Origin: Clavelina lepadiformis
Lineage: Eukaryota > Chordata > Ascidiacea > Aplousobranchia > Clavelinidae
Reading direction: 5' to 3'
Assembly: GCF_947623445.1 (NCBI RefSeq)
Contig: NC_135246.1
Coordinates: 1,738,501 to 1,802,500, forward strand
DNA: 64,000 nt
The position numbers and the translations under genes were made by a program. Below the pieces are notes generated by a model. The model had not been told where the DNA came from. It did no database searches and saw only the letters and a program-made list of their open reading frames with translations. The stretch's first letter is position 1, and each line of letters opens with the position of its first letter. Below, in pieces: positions 22,207-35,122 of the stretch.

Positions 22207-22559
22207 TGTTAAAGTAAAGTATTCAATGTAACTTACATCAATACGAGATTGGTGTAATCTGAATCAGTTTGTGCAGCATCTCGTTCACATGGCAAATCCT
22301 TACAAGTAAAGGACTGACCTGAAAATTTCGTTAAATGCGTGAAAGATCATCCTGCACCAGCTATTTGCAAAAGTGCTCTTGAGTTCTGCTTAAACTAACA
22401 ATTTCACCACATGGAAGAGATTGCCCGTGTCCGTCAAATATAAACTTCAATGTCTCAAATCCTTTCTCGGTAAATGAAACTGGAAGATATTTGGATTTTA
22501 AAACTAAGCAAAGGTTTCTCAATAGTTTTGATTGTCTACGGATTCGTAGAAAGTTTGAA

Positions 22560-22632
22560 CGAGCACGCCAGGATTCGAACCTGGAAACTTCTGATCCGTA
22601 GTCAGACGCGTTATCCATTGCGCCACGCACCC
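22560..22632 (-). tRNA. trnR-ACG: tRNA-Arg(ACG), unit 11
   Basis: Majority sequence. Confidence 0.98.
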
Positions 22633-23802
22633 ACAAGCTTTTACAAATATAGATTTCGTAATGCGATTTAAATGAATTTACCTCAGTTAAAATTTTAAAA
22701 CTTTAAATGCATTTGTACATACCAAAACTTTGGTTACGTCAAGGTGCTTGTTTTAGGAGATGTACGGTGTATATTTGAAAAAGGGGCAAGAGTCTGATTT
22801 TATGACCTAATGTGTAGTAAAATTACCAAGAATACAGTCGCGATTACTTTTTGCATACAAAGTATAGGTATGCCTGCGACTACACCATACTGGTATACGA
22901 CAGATTTCACATACCTCTATCTCCCGCTGTATATAGGATTAATATATAGATTGCATATTTTGACCTTAAGGGGGCGTCAAACACCAAAAACTAAGATCTT
23001 TATGAATTTGTTGTACTCCTACGTAGGGCTTTAAAATAGCACTTTAGGCCAATCGAAAAACAGCATGTTTTCAATCCTGGGAACTACCCTTGCAGTTGTC
23101 GTGCTTCAATGTCCCAGGTCGCGTGCAGAATTAGGCTAAAAAGTAGTATGAAAGTAGCCAAGATCGATTTTTAGACCATAATTTTAGTGTTTATTTTGCG
23201 TCTTTGTAAAAAACGTTTGAATCATGTTTTTTGATGGCTTTTTATGGAATGATATTGTAGTTCAAAGCATACTAAATTGCCATGCAAAATTTCAGAGAGC
23301 CCCATAAAAGATTTTTTGAGCAAACAGTCTTTCAGTAAAATCACTGTATAAAAATACAAACAAAGATTTTATGGCATTTTTGGTGTTTAGCCCCTCCTGA
23401 AATACAAATTTTCTTCTTACTCATGCCAAATTTTACGTACGTCTTGAAGGCGATCTTAAAATTTGAAACAATTCATTTTCTAGGATAATTCCAAGGCCAA
23501 AACAAAAAATCGACCATATTGCCCCTGATTGGCTAAAACATATTTTAAAAGCCTTACGTAAGAGTCTAACAAACTCAGAAAAGTTTAAGTTTTTCACAGA
23601 TACGTTTCTTTCATACATAGCACTCGTAATATTATCTTTACGCGATGAGAACCTTTTCGTTCATTTACAGAACCACTGTTTTTATGTAAATATTTGAAGT
23701 TTCTTTTTTACACATTAAAACAAGTTTTACGGGCCAATGTGTGTACAAATTAATTAAGTCTGCAATGTACCATGCACGAAACAGGAAGCTTTTAGCAAAA
23801 AA

Positions 23803-24097
23803 GAGTTGAGTCCAACTATATTAACCGGGCTACGACACTCGGCCTATTCACGGGTGCTGTCCCGCTACTGGTCAACGCGGGAACTTTTGGCTGCTCCCTT
23901 TCGGACCTGACCCGGTTCGTTCCTCCTTAGACAACCTGGACACCTTAAGTTTCCATAAGACGACCATATTGACGCTGAGCTTAGCGCGGACACCTGCTCG
24001 ACATAGGTCCAAGTACCGCACATTTCCCAGTTTCAAGTTGTTCAACAACTCCAGCTTCCAAGTAACTGGATTACAGGCGCGCGCCACAACGCCCGGC
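23803..24097 (-). ncRNA. 7SL: SRP (7SL) RNA, unit 12
   Basis: Majority copy. Its neighbouring tRNA-Arg(TCG) is degenerate, so decay of one gene in a unit does not track decay of the others. T-run 23797-23802. Confidence 0.97.
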
Positions 24098-24285
24098 GAG
24101 CCTACAGCCACTAAATGGAGCGTATAAACATCAAATTATTTTTGGAACGTCGAGATTTGATTTCCATATACGAAACAAATAAATCCCAATTTGGTTCTTT
24201 GAAAACTGCCTCAATGTTTACAAATATACATTGTGTGAATAAACCAATGTTTTGCGTTTATACTGCGAATGGATACATTCGAAAT

Positions 24286-24358
24286 CGTGCACGGCAGGAC
24301 TCGAACCTGCAATCTTCTGATCCGAAGTCAGACGCGTTATACATTAAGCTACGTGCCC
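24286..24358 (-). tRNA. trnR-UCG: tRNA-Arg(TCG), unit 12, degenerate
   Basis: Three damaging differences: T12 against C23 in the D-stem, G19 changed to T (loses the G19-C56 tertiary pair), and T71 changed to A so that G2-A71 no longer pairs. The anticodon arm is intact. Probably a pseudo-tRNA, although the internal boxes may still recruit TFIIIC. Confidence 0.8.
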
Positions 24359-24712
24359 TGTTAAAGAAAAGTATTCAACGTAACTTACATCAATACGAGA
24401 TTGGTGTAATCTGAATCCGTTTGTGCAGCATCTCGTTCACATGGCAAATCGTTACAAGTAAAGGACTGACCTGAAAATTTCGTTAAATGCGTGAAAGATC
24501 ATCCTGCACCAGCTATTTGCAAAAGTGCTCTTGAGTTCTGCTTAAACTAACAATTTCACCACATGGAAGAGATTGCCCGTGTCCGTCAAGTATAAACTTC
24601 ATATGTCTCAAATCCTTTCTCGGTAAATGAAACTGGAAGATATTTGGATTTTAAAACTAAGCAAAGGTTTCTCAATAGTTTTGATTGTCTACGGATTCGT
24701 AGAAAGTTTGAA

Positions 24713-24785
24713 CGAGCACGCCAGGATTCGAACCTGGAAACTTCTGATCCGTAGTCAGACGCGTTATCCATTGCGCCACGCACCC
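24713..24785 (-). tRNA. trnR-ACG: tRNA-Arg(ACG), unit 12
   Basis: Majority sequence, next to a degenerate TCG gene. Confidence 0.98.
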
Positions 24786-25955
24786 ACAAGCTTTTACAAA
24801 TATAGATTTCGTAATGCGATTTAAATGAATTTACCTCAGTTAAAATTTTAAAACTTTAAATGCATTTGTACATACCAAAACTTTGGTTACGTCAAGGTGC
24901 TTGTTTTAGGAGATGTACGGTGTATATTTGAAAAAGGGGCAAGAGTCTGATTTTATGACCTAATGTGTAGTAAAATTACCAAGAATACAGTCGCGATTAC
25001 TTTTTGCATACAAAGAATAGGTATGCCTGCGACTACACCATACTGGTATACGACAGATTTCACATACCTCTATCTCCCGCTGTATATAGGATTAATATAT
25101 AGATTGCATATTTTGACCTTAAGGGGGCGTCAAACACCAAAAACTAAGATCTTTATGAATTTGTTGTACTCCTACGTAGGGCTTTAAAATAGCACTTTAA
25201 GCCAATCGAAAAACAGCATGTTTTCAATCCTGGGAACTACCCTTGCAGTTGGCGTGCTTCAATGTCCCAGGTCGCGTGCAGAATTAGGCTAAAAAGTAGT
25301 ATGAAAGTAGCCAAGATCGATTTTTAGACCAAAATTTTAGTGTTTATTTTGCGTCTTTGTAAAAAACGTTTGAATCATGATTTTTGATGGCTTTTTATGG
25401 AATGATATTGTAGTTCAAAGCATACTAAATTGCCATGCAAAATTTCAGAGAGCCCCATAAAAGATTTTTTGAGCAAACAGTCTTTCAGTAAAATCACTGT
25501 ATAAAAATACAAACAAAGATTTTATGGCATTTTTGGTGTTTAGCCGCTCCTGAAATACAAATTTTCTTCTTACTCATGCCAAATTTTACGTACGTCTTGA
25601 AGGCGTTCTTAAAATTTGAAACAATTCATTTTCTAGGATAATTCCAAGGCCAAAACACAAAATCGACCATATTGCCCCTGATTGGCTGAAACATATTTTA
25701 AAAGCCTTACGTAAGAGTCTAACAAATTCAGAAAAGTTTAAGTTTTTCACAGATACGTTTCTTTCATACATAGCACTCGTAATATTATCTTTACGCGATG
25801 AGAACCTTTTCGTTCATTTACAGAACCACTGTTTTTATGTAAATATTTGAAGTTTCTTTTTTACACATTAAAACAAGTTTTACGGGCCAATGTGTGTACA
25901 AATTAATTAAGTCTGCAATGTACCATACACGAAACAAGAAGCTTTTAGCAAAAAA

Positions 25956-26250
25956 GAGTTGAGTCCAACTATATTAACCGGGCTACGACACTCGGCCTAT
26001 TCACGGGTGCTGTCCCGCTACTGGTCAACGCGGGAACTTTTGGCTGCTCCCTTTCGGACCTGACCCGGTTCGTTCCTCCTTAGACAACCTGGACACCTTA
26101 AGTTTCCATAAGACGACCATATTGTCGCTGAGCTTAGCGCGGACACCTGCTCGACATAGGTCCAAGTACCGCACATTTCCCAGTTTCAAGTTGTTCAACA
26201 ACTCCAGCTTCCAAGTAACTGGATTACAGGCGCGCGCCACAACGCCCGGC
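25956..26250 (-). ncRNA. 7SL: SRP (7SL) RNA, unit 13
   Basis: T126A in the strand leading to the conserved CAATATGG segment, shared with units 15 and 16. T-run 25950-25955. Confidence 0.96.
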
Positions 26251-26438
26251 GTGCCTACAGCCACTAAATGGAGCGTATAAACATCAAATTATTTTTGGAA
26301 CGTCGAGATTTGATTTCCATATACGAAACAAATAAATCCCAATTTGGTTCTTTGAAAACTGCCTCAATGTTTACAAATATACATTGTGTGAATAAACCAA
26401 TGTTTTGCGTTTATACTGCGAATGGATACATTCGAAAT

Positions 26439-26511
26439 CGAGCACGGCAGGACTCGAACCTGCAATCTTCTGATCCGAAGTCAGACGCGTTTTCCATTAC
26501 GCTACGTGCCC
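26439..26511 (-). tRNA. trnR-UCG: tRNA-Arg(TCG), unit 13, D-loop variant
   Basis: D-loop base 20a T to A; all stems paired, G18G19 kept. Probably functional. Confidence 0.94.
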
Positions 26512-26864
26512 TGTTAAAGTAAAGTATTCAACGTAACTTACATCAATACGAGATTGGTGTAATCTGAATCCGTTTGTGCAGCATCTCGTTCACATGGCAA
26601 ATCCTTACAAGTAAAGGACTGACCTGAAAATTTCGTTAAATGCGTGAAAGATCATCCTGCACCAGCTATTTGCAAAAGTGCTCTTGAGTTCTGCTTAAAC
26701 TAACAATTTCACCACATGGAAGAGATTGCCCGTGTCCGTCAAATATAAACTTCAATGTCTCAAATCCTTTCTCGGTAAATGAAACTGGAAGATATTTGGA
26801 TTTTAAAACTAAGCAAAGGTTTCTCAATAGTTTTAATTGTCTACGGATTCGTAGAAAGTTTGAA

Positions 26865-26937
26865 CGAGCACGCCAGGATTCGAACCTGGAAACTTCTGAT
26901 CCGTAGTCAGACGCGTTATCCATTGCGCCACGCACCC
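26865..26937 (-). tRNA. trnR-ACG: tRNA-Arg(ACG), unit 13
   Basis: Majority sequence; one private base change in the trailer. Confidence 0.98.
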
Positions 26938-28107
26938 ACAAGCTTTTACAAATATAGATTTCGTAATGCGATTTAAATGAATTTACCTCAGTTAAAATTT
27001 TAAAACTTTAAATGCATTTGTACATACCAAAACTTTGGTTACGTCAAGGTGCTTGTTTTAGGAGATGTACGGTGTATATTTGAAAAAGGGGCAAGAGTCT
27101 GATTTTATGACCTAATGTGTAGTAAAATTACCAAGAATACAGTCGCGATTACTTTTTGCATACAAAGTATAGGTATGCCTGCGACTACACCATACTGGTA
27201 TACGACAGATTTCACATACCTCTATCTCCCGCTGTATATAGGATTAATATATAGATTGCATATTTTGACCTTAAGGGGGCGTCAAACACCAAAAACTAAG
27301 ATCTTTATGAATTTGTTGTACTCCTACGTAGGGCTTTAAAATAGCACTTTAGGCCAATCGAAAAACAGCATGTTTTCAATCCTGGGAACTACCCTTGCAG
27401 TTGTCGTGCTTCAATGTCCCAGGTCGCGTGCAGAATTAGGCTAAAAAGTAGTATGAAAGTAGCCAAGATCGATTTTTAGACCATAATTTTAGTGTTTATT
27501 TTGCGTCTTTGTAAAAAACGTTTGAATCATGTTTTTTGATGGCTTTTTATGGAATGATATTGTAGTTCAAAGCATACTAAATTGCCATGCAAAATTTCAG
27601 AGAGCCCCATAAAAGATTTTTTGAGCAAACAGTCTTTCAGTAAAATCACTGTATAAAAATACAAACAAAGATTTTATGGCATTTTTGGTGTTTAGCCCCT
27701 CCTGAAATACAAATTTTCTTCTTACTCATGCCAAATTTTACGTACGTCTTGAAGGCGATCTTAAAATTTGAAACAATTCATTTTCTAGGATAATTCCAAG
27801 GCCAAAACAAAAAATCGACCATATTGCCCCTGATTGGCTAAAACATATTTTAAAAGCCTTACGTAAGAGTCTAACAAACTCAGAAAAGTTTAAGTTTTTC
27901 ACAGATACGTTTCTTTCATACATAGCACTCGTAATATTATCTTTACGCGATGAGAACCTTTTCGTTCATTTACAGAACCACTGTTTTTATGTAAATATTT
28001 GAAGTTTCTTTTTTACACATTAAAACAAGTTTTACGGGCCAATGTGTGTACAAATTAATTAAGTCTGCAATGTACCATGCACGAAACAGGAAGCTTTTAG
28101 CAAAAAA

Positions 28108-28402
28108 GAGTTGAGTCCAACTATATTAACCGGGCTACGACACTCGGCCTATTCACGGGTGCTGTCCCGCTACTGGTCAACGCGGGAACTTTTGGCTGCT
28201 CCCTTTCGGACCTGACCCGGTTCGTTCCTCCTTAGACAACCTGGACACCTTAAGTTTCCATAAGACGACCATATTGACGCTGAGCTTAGCGCGGACACCT
28301 GCTCGACATAGGTCCAAGTACCGCACATTTCCCAGTTTCAAGTTGTTCAACAACTCCAGCTTCCAAGTAACTGGATTACAGGCGCGCGCCACAACGCCCG
28401 GC
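28108..28402 (-). ncRNA. 7SL: SRP (7SL) RNA, unit 14
   Basis: Majority copy; duplicate of unit 12. T-run 28102-28107. Confidence 0.97.
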
Positions 28403-28590
28403 GAGCCTACAGCCACTAAATGGAGCGTATAAACATCAAATTATTTTTGGAACGTCGAGATTTGATTTCCATATACGAAACAAATAAATCCCAATTTGGT
28501 TCTTTGAAAACTGCCTCAATGTTTACAAATATACATTGTGTGAATAAACCAATGTTTTGCGTTTATACTGCGAATGGATACATTCGAAAT

Positions 28591-28663
28591 CGTGCACGGC
28601 AGGACTCGAACCTGCAATCTTCTGATCCGAAGTCAGACGCGTTATACATTAAGCTACGTGCCC
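28591..28663 (-). tRNA. trnR-UCG: tRNA-Arg(TCG), unit 14, degenerate
   Basis: Duplicate of unit 12 with the same D-stem, D-loop and acceptor defects. Confidence 0.8.
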
Positions 28664-29017
28664 TGTTAAAGAAAAGTATTCAACGTAACTTACATCAATA
28701 CGAGATTGGTGTAATCTGAATCCGTTTGTGCAGCATCTCGTTCACATGGCAAATCGTTACAAGTAAAGGACTGACCTGAAAATTTCGTTAAATGCGTGAA
28801 AGATCATCCTGCACCAGCTATTTGCAAAAGTGCTCTTGAGTTCTGCTTAAACTAACAATTTCACCACATGGAAGAGATTGCCCGTGTCCGTCAAGTATAA
28901 ACTTCATATGTCTCAAATCCTTTCTCGGTAAATGAAACTGGAAGATATTTGGATTTTAAAACTAAGCAAAGGTTTCTCAATAGTTTTGATTGTCTACGGA
29001 TTCGTAGAAAGTTTGAA

Positions 29018-29090
29018 CGAGCACGCCAGGATTCGAACCTGGAAACTTCTGATCCGTAGTCAGACGCGTTATCCATTGCGCCACGCACCC
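29018..29090 (-). tRNA. trnR-ACG: tRNA-Arg(ACG), unit 14
   Basis: Majority sequence. Confidence 0.98.
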
Positions 29091-30260
29091 ACAAGCTTTT
29101 ACAAATATAGATTTCGTAATGCGATTTAAATGAATTTACCTCAGTTAAAATTTTAAAACTTTAAATGCATTTGTACATACCAAAACTTTGGTTACGTCAA
29201 GGTGCTTGTTTTAGGAGATGTACGGTGTATATTTGAAAAAGGGGCAAGAGTCTGATTTTATGACCTAATGTGTAGTAAAATTACCAAGAATACAGTCGCG
29301 ATTACTTTTTGCATACAAAGAATAGGTATGCCTGCGACTACACCATACTGGTATACGACAGATTTCACATACCTCTATCTCCCGCTGTATATAGGATTAA
29401 TATATAGATTGCATATTTTGACCTTAAGGGGGCGTCAAACACCAAAAACTAAGATCTTTATGAATTTGTTGTACTCCTACGTAGGGCTTTAAAATAGCAC
29501 TTTAAGCCAATCGAAAAACAGCATGTTTTCAATCCTGGGAACTACCCTTGCAGTTGGCGTGCTTCAATGTCCCAGGTCGCGTGCAGAATTAGGCTAAAAA
29601 GTAGTATGAAAGTAGCCAAGATCGATTTTTAGACCAAAATTTTAGTGTTTATTTTGCGTCTTTGTAAAAAACGTTTGAATCATGATTTTTGATGGCTTTT
29701 TATGGAATGATATTGTAGTTCAAAGCATACTAAATTGCCATGCAAAATTTCAGAGAGCCCCATAAAAGATTTTTTGAGCAAACAGTCTTTCAGTAAAATC
29801 ACTGTATAAAAATACAAACAAAGATTTTATGGCATTTTTGGTGTTTAGCCGCTCCTGAAATACAAATTTTCTTCTTACTCATGCCAAATTTTACGTACGT
29901 CTTGAAGGCGTTCTTAAAATTTGAAACAATTCATTTTCTAGGATAATTCCAAGGCCAAAACACAAAATCGACCATATTGCCCCTGATTGGCTGAAACATA
30001 TTTTAAAAGCCTTACGTAAGAGTCTAACAAATTCAGAAAAGTTTAAGTTTTTCACAGATACGTTTCTTTCATACATAGCACTCGTAATATTATCTTTACG
30101 CGATGAGAACCTTTTCGTTCATTTACAGAACCACTGTTTTTATGTAAATATTTGAAGTTTCTTTTTTACACATTAAAACAAGTTTTACGGGCCAATGTGT
30201 GTACAAATTAATTAAGTCTGCAATGTACCATACACGAAACAAGAAGCTTTTAGCAAAAAA

Positions 30261-30555
30261 GAGTTGAGTCCAACTATATTAACCGGGCTACGACACTCGG
30301 CCTATTCACGGGTGCTGTCCCGCTACTGGTCAACGCGGGAACTTTTGGCTGCTCCCTTTCGGACCTGACCCGGTTCGTTCCTCCTTAGACAACCTGGACA
30401 CCTTAAGTTTCCATAAGACGACCATATTGTCGCTGAGCTTAGCGCGGACACCTGCTCGACATAGGTCCAAGTACCGCACATTTCCCAGTTTCAAGTTGTT
30501 CAACAACTCCAGCTTCCAAGTAACTGGATTACAGGCGCGCGCCACAACGCCCGGC
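30261..30555 (-). ncRNA. 7SL: SRP (7SL) RNA, unit 15
   Basis: T126A; duplicate of unit 13. T-run 30255-30260. Confidence 0.96.
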
Positions 30556-30743
30556 GTGCCTACAGCCACTAAATGGAGCGTATAAACATCAAATTATTTT
30601 TGGAACGTCGAGATTTGATTTCCATATACGAAACAAATAAATCCCAATTTGGTTCTTTGAAAACTGCCTCAATGTTTACAAATATACATTGTGTGAATAA
30701 ACCAATGTTTTGCGTTTATACTGCGAATGGATACATTCGAAAT

Positions 30744-30816
30744 CGAGCACGGCAGGACTCGAACCTGCAATCTTCTGATCCGAAGTCAGACGCGTTTTCC
30801 ATTACGCTACGTGCCC
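30744..30816 (-). tRNA. trnR-UCG: tRNA-Arg(TCG), unit 15, D-loop variant
   Basis: Duplicate of unit 13 (20a T to A). Confidence 0.94.
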
Positions 30817-31170
30817 TGTTAAAGTAAAGTATTCAACGTAACTTACATCAATACGAGATTGGTGTAATCTGAATCCGTTTGTGCAGCATCTCGTTCACAT
30901 GGCAAATCCTTACAAGTAAAGGACTGACCTGAAAATTTCGTTAAATGCGTGAAAGATCATCCTGCACCAGCTATTTGCAAAAGTGCTCTTGAGTTCTGCT
31001 TAAACTAACAATTTCACCACATGGAAGAGATTGCCCGTGTCCGTCAAGTATAAACTTCATATGTCTCAAATCCTTTCTCGGTAAATGAAACTGGAAGATA
31101 TTTGGATTTTAAAACTAAGCAAAGGTTTCTCAATAGTTTTGATTGTCTACGGATTCGTAGAAAGTTTGAA

Positions 31171-31243
31171 CGAGCACGCCAGGATTCGAACCTGGAAACT
31201 TCTGATCCGTAGTCAGACGCGTTATCCATTGCGCCACGCACCC
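31171..31243 (-). tRNA. trnR-ACG: tRNA-Arg(ACG), unit 15
   Basis: Majority sequence. Confidence 0.98.
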
Positions 31244-32413
31244 ACAAGCTTTTACAAATATAGATTTCGTAATGCGATTTAAATGAATTTACCTCAGTTA
31301 AAATTTTAAAACTTTAAATGCATTTGTACATACCAAAACTTTGGTTACGTCAAGGTGCTTGTTTTAGGAGATGTACGGTGTATATTTGAAAAAGGGGCAA
31401 GAGTCTGATTTTATGACCTAATGTGTAGTAAAATTACCAAGAATACAGTCGCGATTACTTTTTGCATACAAAGAATAGGTATGCCTGCGACTACACCATA
31501 CTGGTATACGACAGATTTCACATACCTCTATCTCCCGCTGTATATAGGATTAATATATAGATTGCATATTTTGACCTTAAGGGGGCGTCAAACACCAAAA
31601 ACTAAGATCTTTATGAATTTGTTGTACTCCTACGTAGGGCTTTAAAATAGCACTTTAAGCCAATCGAAAAACAGCATGTTTTCAATCCTGGGAACTACCC
31701 TTGCAGTTGGCGTGCTTCAATGTCCCAGGTCGCGTGCAGAATTAGGCTAAAAAGTAGTATGAAAGTAGCCAAGATCGATTTTTAGACCAAAATTTTAGTG
31801 TTTATTTTGCGTCTTTGTAAAAAACGTTTGAATCATGATTTTTGATGGCTTTTTATGGAATGATATTGTAGTTCAAAGCATACTAAATTGCCATGCAAAA
31901 TTTCAGAGAGCCCCATAAAAGATTTTTTGAGCAAACAGTCTTTCAGTAAAATCACTGTATAAAAATACAAACAAAGATTTTATGGCATTTTTGGTGTTTA
32001 GCCGCTCCTGAAATACAAATTTTCTTCTTACTCATGCCAAATTTTACGTACGTCTTGAAGGCGTTCTTAAAATTTGAAACAATTCATTTTCTAGGATAAT
32101 TCCAAGGCCAAAACACAAAATCGACCATATTGCCCCTGATTGGCTGAAACATATTTTAAAAGCCTTACGTAAGAGTCTAACAAACTCAGAAAAGTTTAAG
32201 TTTTTCACAGATACGTTTCTTTCATACATAGCACTCGTAATATTATCTTTACGCGATGAGAACCTTTTCGTTCATTTACAGAACCACTGTTTTTATGTAA
32301 ATATTTGAAGTTTCTTTTTTACACATTAAAACAAGTTTTACGGGCCAATGTGTGTACAAATTAATTAAGTCTGCAATGTACCATACACGAAACAAGAAGC
32401 TTTTAGCAAAAAA

Positions 32414-32708
32414 GAGTTGAGTCCAACTATATTAACCGGGCTACGACACTCGGCCTATTCACGGGTGCTGTCCCGCTACTGGTCAACGCGGGAACTTTTG
32501 GCTGCTCCCTTTCGGACCTGACCCGGTTCGTTCCTCCTTAGACAACCTGGACACCTTAAGTTTCCATAAGACGACCATATTGTCGCTGAGCTTAGCGCGG
32601 ACACCTGCTCGACATAGGTCCAAGTACCGCACATTTCCCAGTTTCAAGTTGTTCAACAACTCCAGCTTCCAAGTAACTGGATTACAGGCGCGCGCCACAA
32701 CGCCCGGC
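32414..32708 (-). ncRNA. 7SL: SRP (7SL) RNA, unit 16
   Basis: T126A, showing that the left half of this unit was copied from the unit 13/15 type. T-run 32408-32413. Confidence 0.96.
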
Positions 32709-32896
32709 GTGCCTACAGCCACTAAATGGAGCGTATAAACATCAAATTATTTTTGGAACGTCGAGATTTGATTTCCATATACGAAACAAATAAATCCCAA
32801 TTTGGTTCTTTGAAAACTGCCTCAATGTTTACAAATATACATTGTGTGATTAAACCAATGTTTTGCGTTTATACTGCGAATGGATACATTCGAAAT

Positions 32897-32969
32897 CGAG
32901 CACGGCAGGACTCGAACCTGCAATCTTCTGATCCGAAGTCAGACGCGTTATCCATTAAGCTACGTGCCC
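32897..32969 (-). tRNA. trnR-UCG: tRNA-Arg(TCG), unit 16, D-stem mismatch
   Basis: T12/C23 mismatch only; acceptor and D-loop normal. Same allele as unit 17. Confidence 0.88.
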
Positions 32970-33323
32970 TGTTAAAGAAAAGTATTCAACGTAACTTACA
33001 TCAATACGAGATTGGTGTAATCTGAATCCGTTTGTGCAGCATCTCGTTCACATGGCAAATCCTTACAAGTAAAGGACTGACCTGAAAATTTCGTTAAATG
33101 CGTGAAAGATCATCCTGCACCAGCTATTTGCAAAAGTGCTCTTGAGTTCTGCTTAAACTAACAATTTCACCACATGGAAGAGATTGCCCGTGTCCGTCAA
33201 GTATAAACTTCATATGTCTCAAATCCTTTCTCGGTAAATGAAACTGGAAGATATTTGGATTTTAAAACTAAGCAAAGGTTTCTCAATAGTTTTGATTGTC
33301 TACGGATTCGTAGAAAGTTTGAA

Positions 33324-33396
33324 CGAGCACGCCAGGATTCGAACCTGGAAACTTCTGATCCGTAGTCAGACGCGTTATCCATTGCGCCACGCACCC
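33324..33396 (-). tRNA. trnR-ACG: tRNA-Arg(ACG), unit 16
   Basis: Majority sequence. Confidence 0.98.
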
Positions 33397-34566
33397 ACAA
33401 GCTTTTACAAATATAGATTTCGTAATGCGATTTAAATGAATTTACCTCAGTTAAAATTTTAAAACTTTAAATGCATTTGTACATACCAAAACTTTGGTTA
33501 CGTCAAGGTGCTTGTTTTAGGAGATGTACGGTGTATATTTGAAGAAGGGGCAAGAGTCTGATTTTATGACCTAATGTGTAGTAAAATTACCAAGAATACA
33601 GTCGCGATTACTTTTTGCATACAAAGTATAGGTATGCCTGCGACTACACCATACTGGTATACGACAGATTTCACATATCTCTATCTCCCGCTGTATATAG
33701 GATTAATATATAGATTGCATATTTTGACCTTAAGGGGGCGTCAAACACCAAAAACTAAGATCTTTATGAATTTGTTGTACTCCTACGTAGGGCTTTAAAA
33801 TAGCACTTTAGGCCAATCGAAAAACAGCATGTTTTCAATCCTGGGAACTACCCTTGCAGTTGGCGTGCTTCAATGTCCCAGGTCGCGTGCAGAATTAGGC
33901 TAAAAAGTAGTATGAAAGTAGCCAAGATCGATTTTTAGACCAAAATTTTAGTGTTTATTTTGCGTCTTTGTAAAAAACGTTTGAATCATGTTTTTTGATG
34001 GCTTTTTATGGAATGATATTGTAGTTCAAAGCATACTAAATTGCCATGCAAAATTTGAGAGAGCCCCATAAAAGATTTTTTGAGCAAACAGTCTTTCAGT
34101 AAAATCACTGTATAAAAATACAAACAAAGATTTTATGGCATTTTTGGTGTTTAGCCCCTCCTGAAATACAAATTTTCTTCTTACTCATGCCAAATTTTAC
34201 GTACGTCTTGAAGGCGATCTTAAAATTTGAAACAATTCATTTTCTAGGATAATTCCAAGGCCAAAACACAAAATCGACCATATTGCCCCTGATTGGCTAA
34301 AACATATTTTAAAAGCCTTACGTAAGAGTCTAACAAACTCAGAAAAGTTTAAGTTTTTCACAGATACGTTTCTTTCATACATAGCACTCGTAATATTATC
34401 TTTACGCGATGAGAACCTTTTCGTTCATTTACAGAACCACTGTTTTTATGTAAATATTTGAAGTTTCTTTTTTACACATTAAAACAAGTTTTACGGGCCA
34501 ATGTGTGTACAAATTAATTAAGTCTGCAATGTACCATGCACGAAACATTAAGCTTTTAGCAAAAAA

Positions 34567-34861
34567 GAGTTGAGTCCAACTATATTTACCGGGCTACGAC
34601 ACTCGGCCTATTCACGGGTGCTGTCCCGCTACTGGTCAACGCGGGAACTTTTGGCTGCTCCCTTTCGGACCTGACCCGGTTCGATCCTCCTTAGACAACC
34701 TGGACACCTTAAGTTTCCATAAGACGACCATATTGACGCTGAGCTTAGCGCGGATACCTGCTCGACATAGGTCCAAGTACCGCACATTTCCCAGTTTCAA
34801 GTTGTTCAACAACTCCAGCTTCCAAGTAACTGGATTACAGGCGCACGCCACAACGCCCGGC
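34567..34861 (-). ncRNA. 7SL: SRP (7SL) RNA, unit 17
   Basis: Same substitutions as unit 1 (nt 17, 107, 178, 275) but with the ordinary six-T terminator at 34561-34566. The terminator change in unit 1 is therefore younger than the large duplication. Confidence 0.96.
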
Positions 34862-35049
34862 GAACCTACAGCCACTAAATGGAGCGTATAAACATCAAAT
34901 TATTTTTGGAACGTCGAGATTTGATTTCCATATACGAAACAAATAAATCCCAATTTGGTTCTTTGAAAACTGCCTCAATGTTTACAAATATACATTGTGT
35001 GAATAAACCAATGTTTTGCGTTTATACTGCGAATGGATACATTCGAAAT

Positions 35050-35122
35050 CGAGCACGGCAGGACTCGAACCTGCAATCTTCTGATCCGAAGTCAGACGCG
35101 TTATCCATTAAGCTACGTGCCC
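35050..35122 (-). tRNA. trnR-UCG: tRNA-Arg(TCG), unit 17, D-stem mismatch
   Basis: T12/C23 mismatch; otherwise majority. Confidence 0.88.

Larger units (their letters stand above)
22430..26734. repeat. Two-unit (4305 bp) tandem duplication, first copy
   Basis: This runs from the middle of unit 11 to the middle of unit 13. It shares with the next 4305 bp a set of private changes: an A-to-T change in the spacer near 23177/27483, the same four changes in tRNA-Arg(TCG) of units 12/14, and the D-loop change in units 13/15. Edges are approximate because adjoining units are almost identical. Confidence 0.85.
26735..31039. repeat. Two-unit (4305 bp) tandem duplication, second copy
   Basis: Middle of unit 13 to middle of unit 15. 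Unit 13 itself is a junction unit. Its left half matches unit 15's left half, while its right half matches unit 11's right half, which places the exchange point between its two tRNA genes. A further one-unit duplication follows: the right half of unit 15 and left half of unit 16 repeat the right half of unit 14 and left half of unit 15. Confidence 0.83.
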
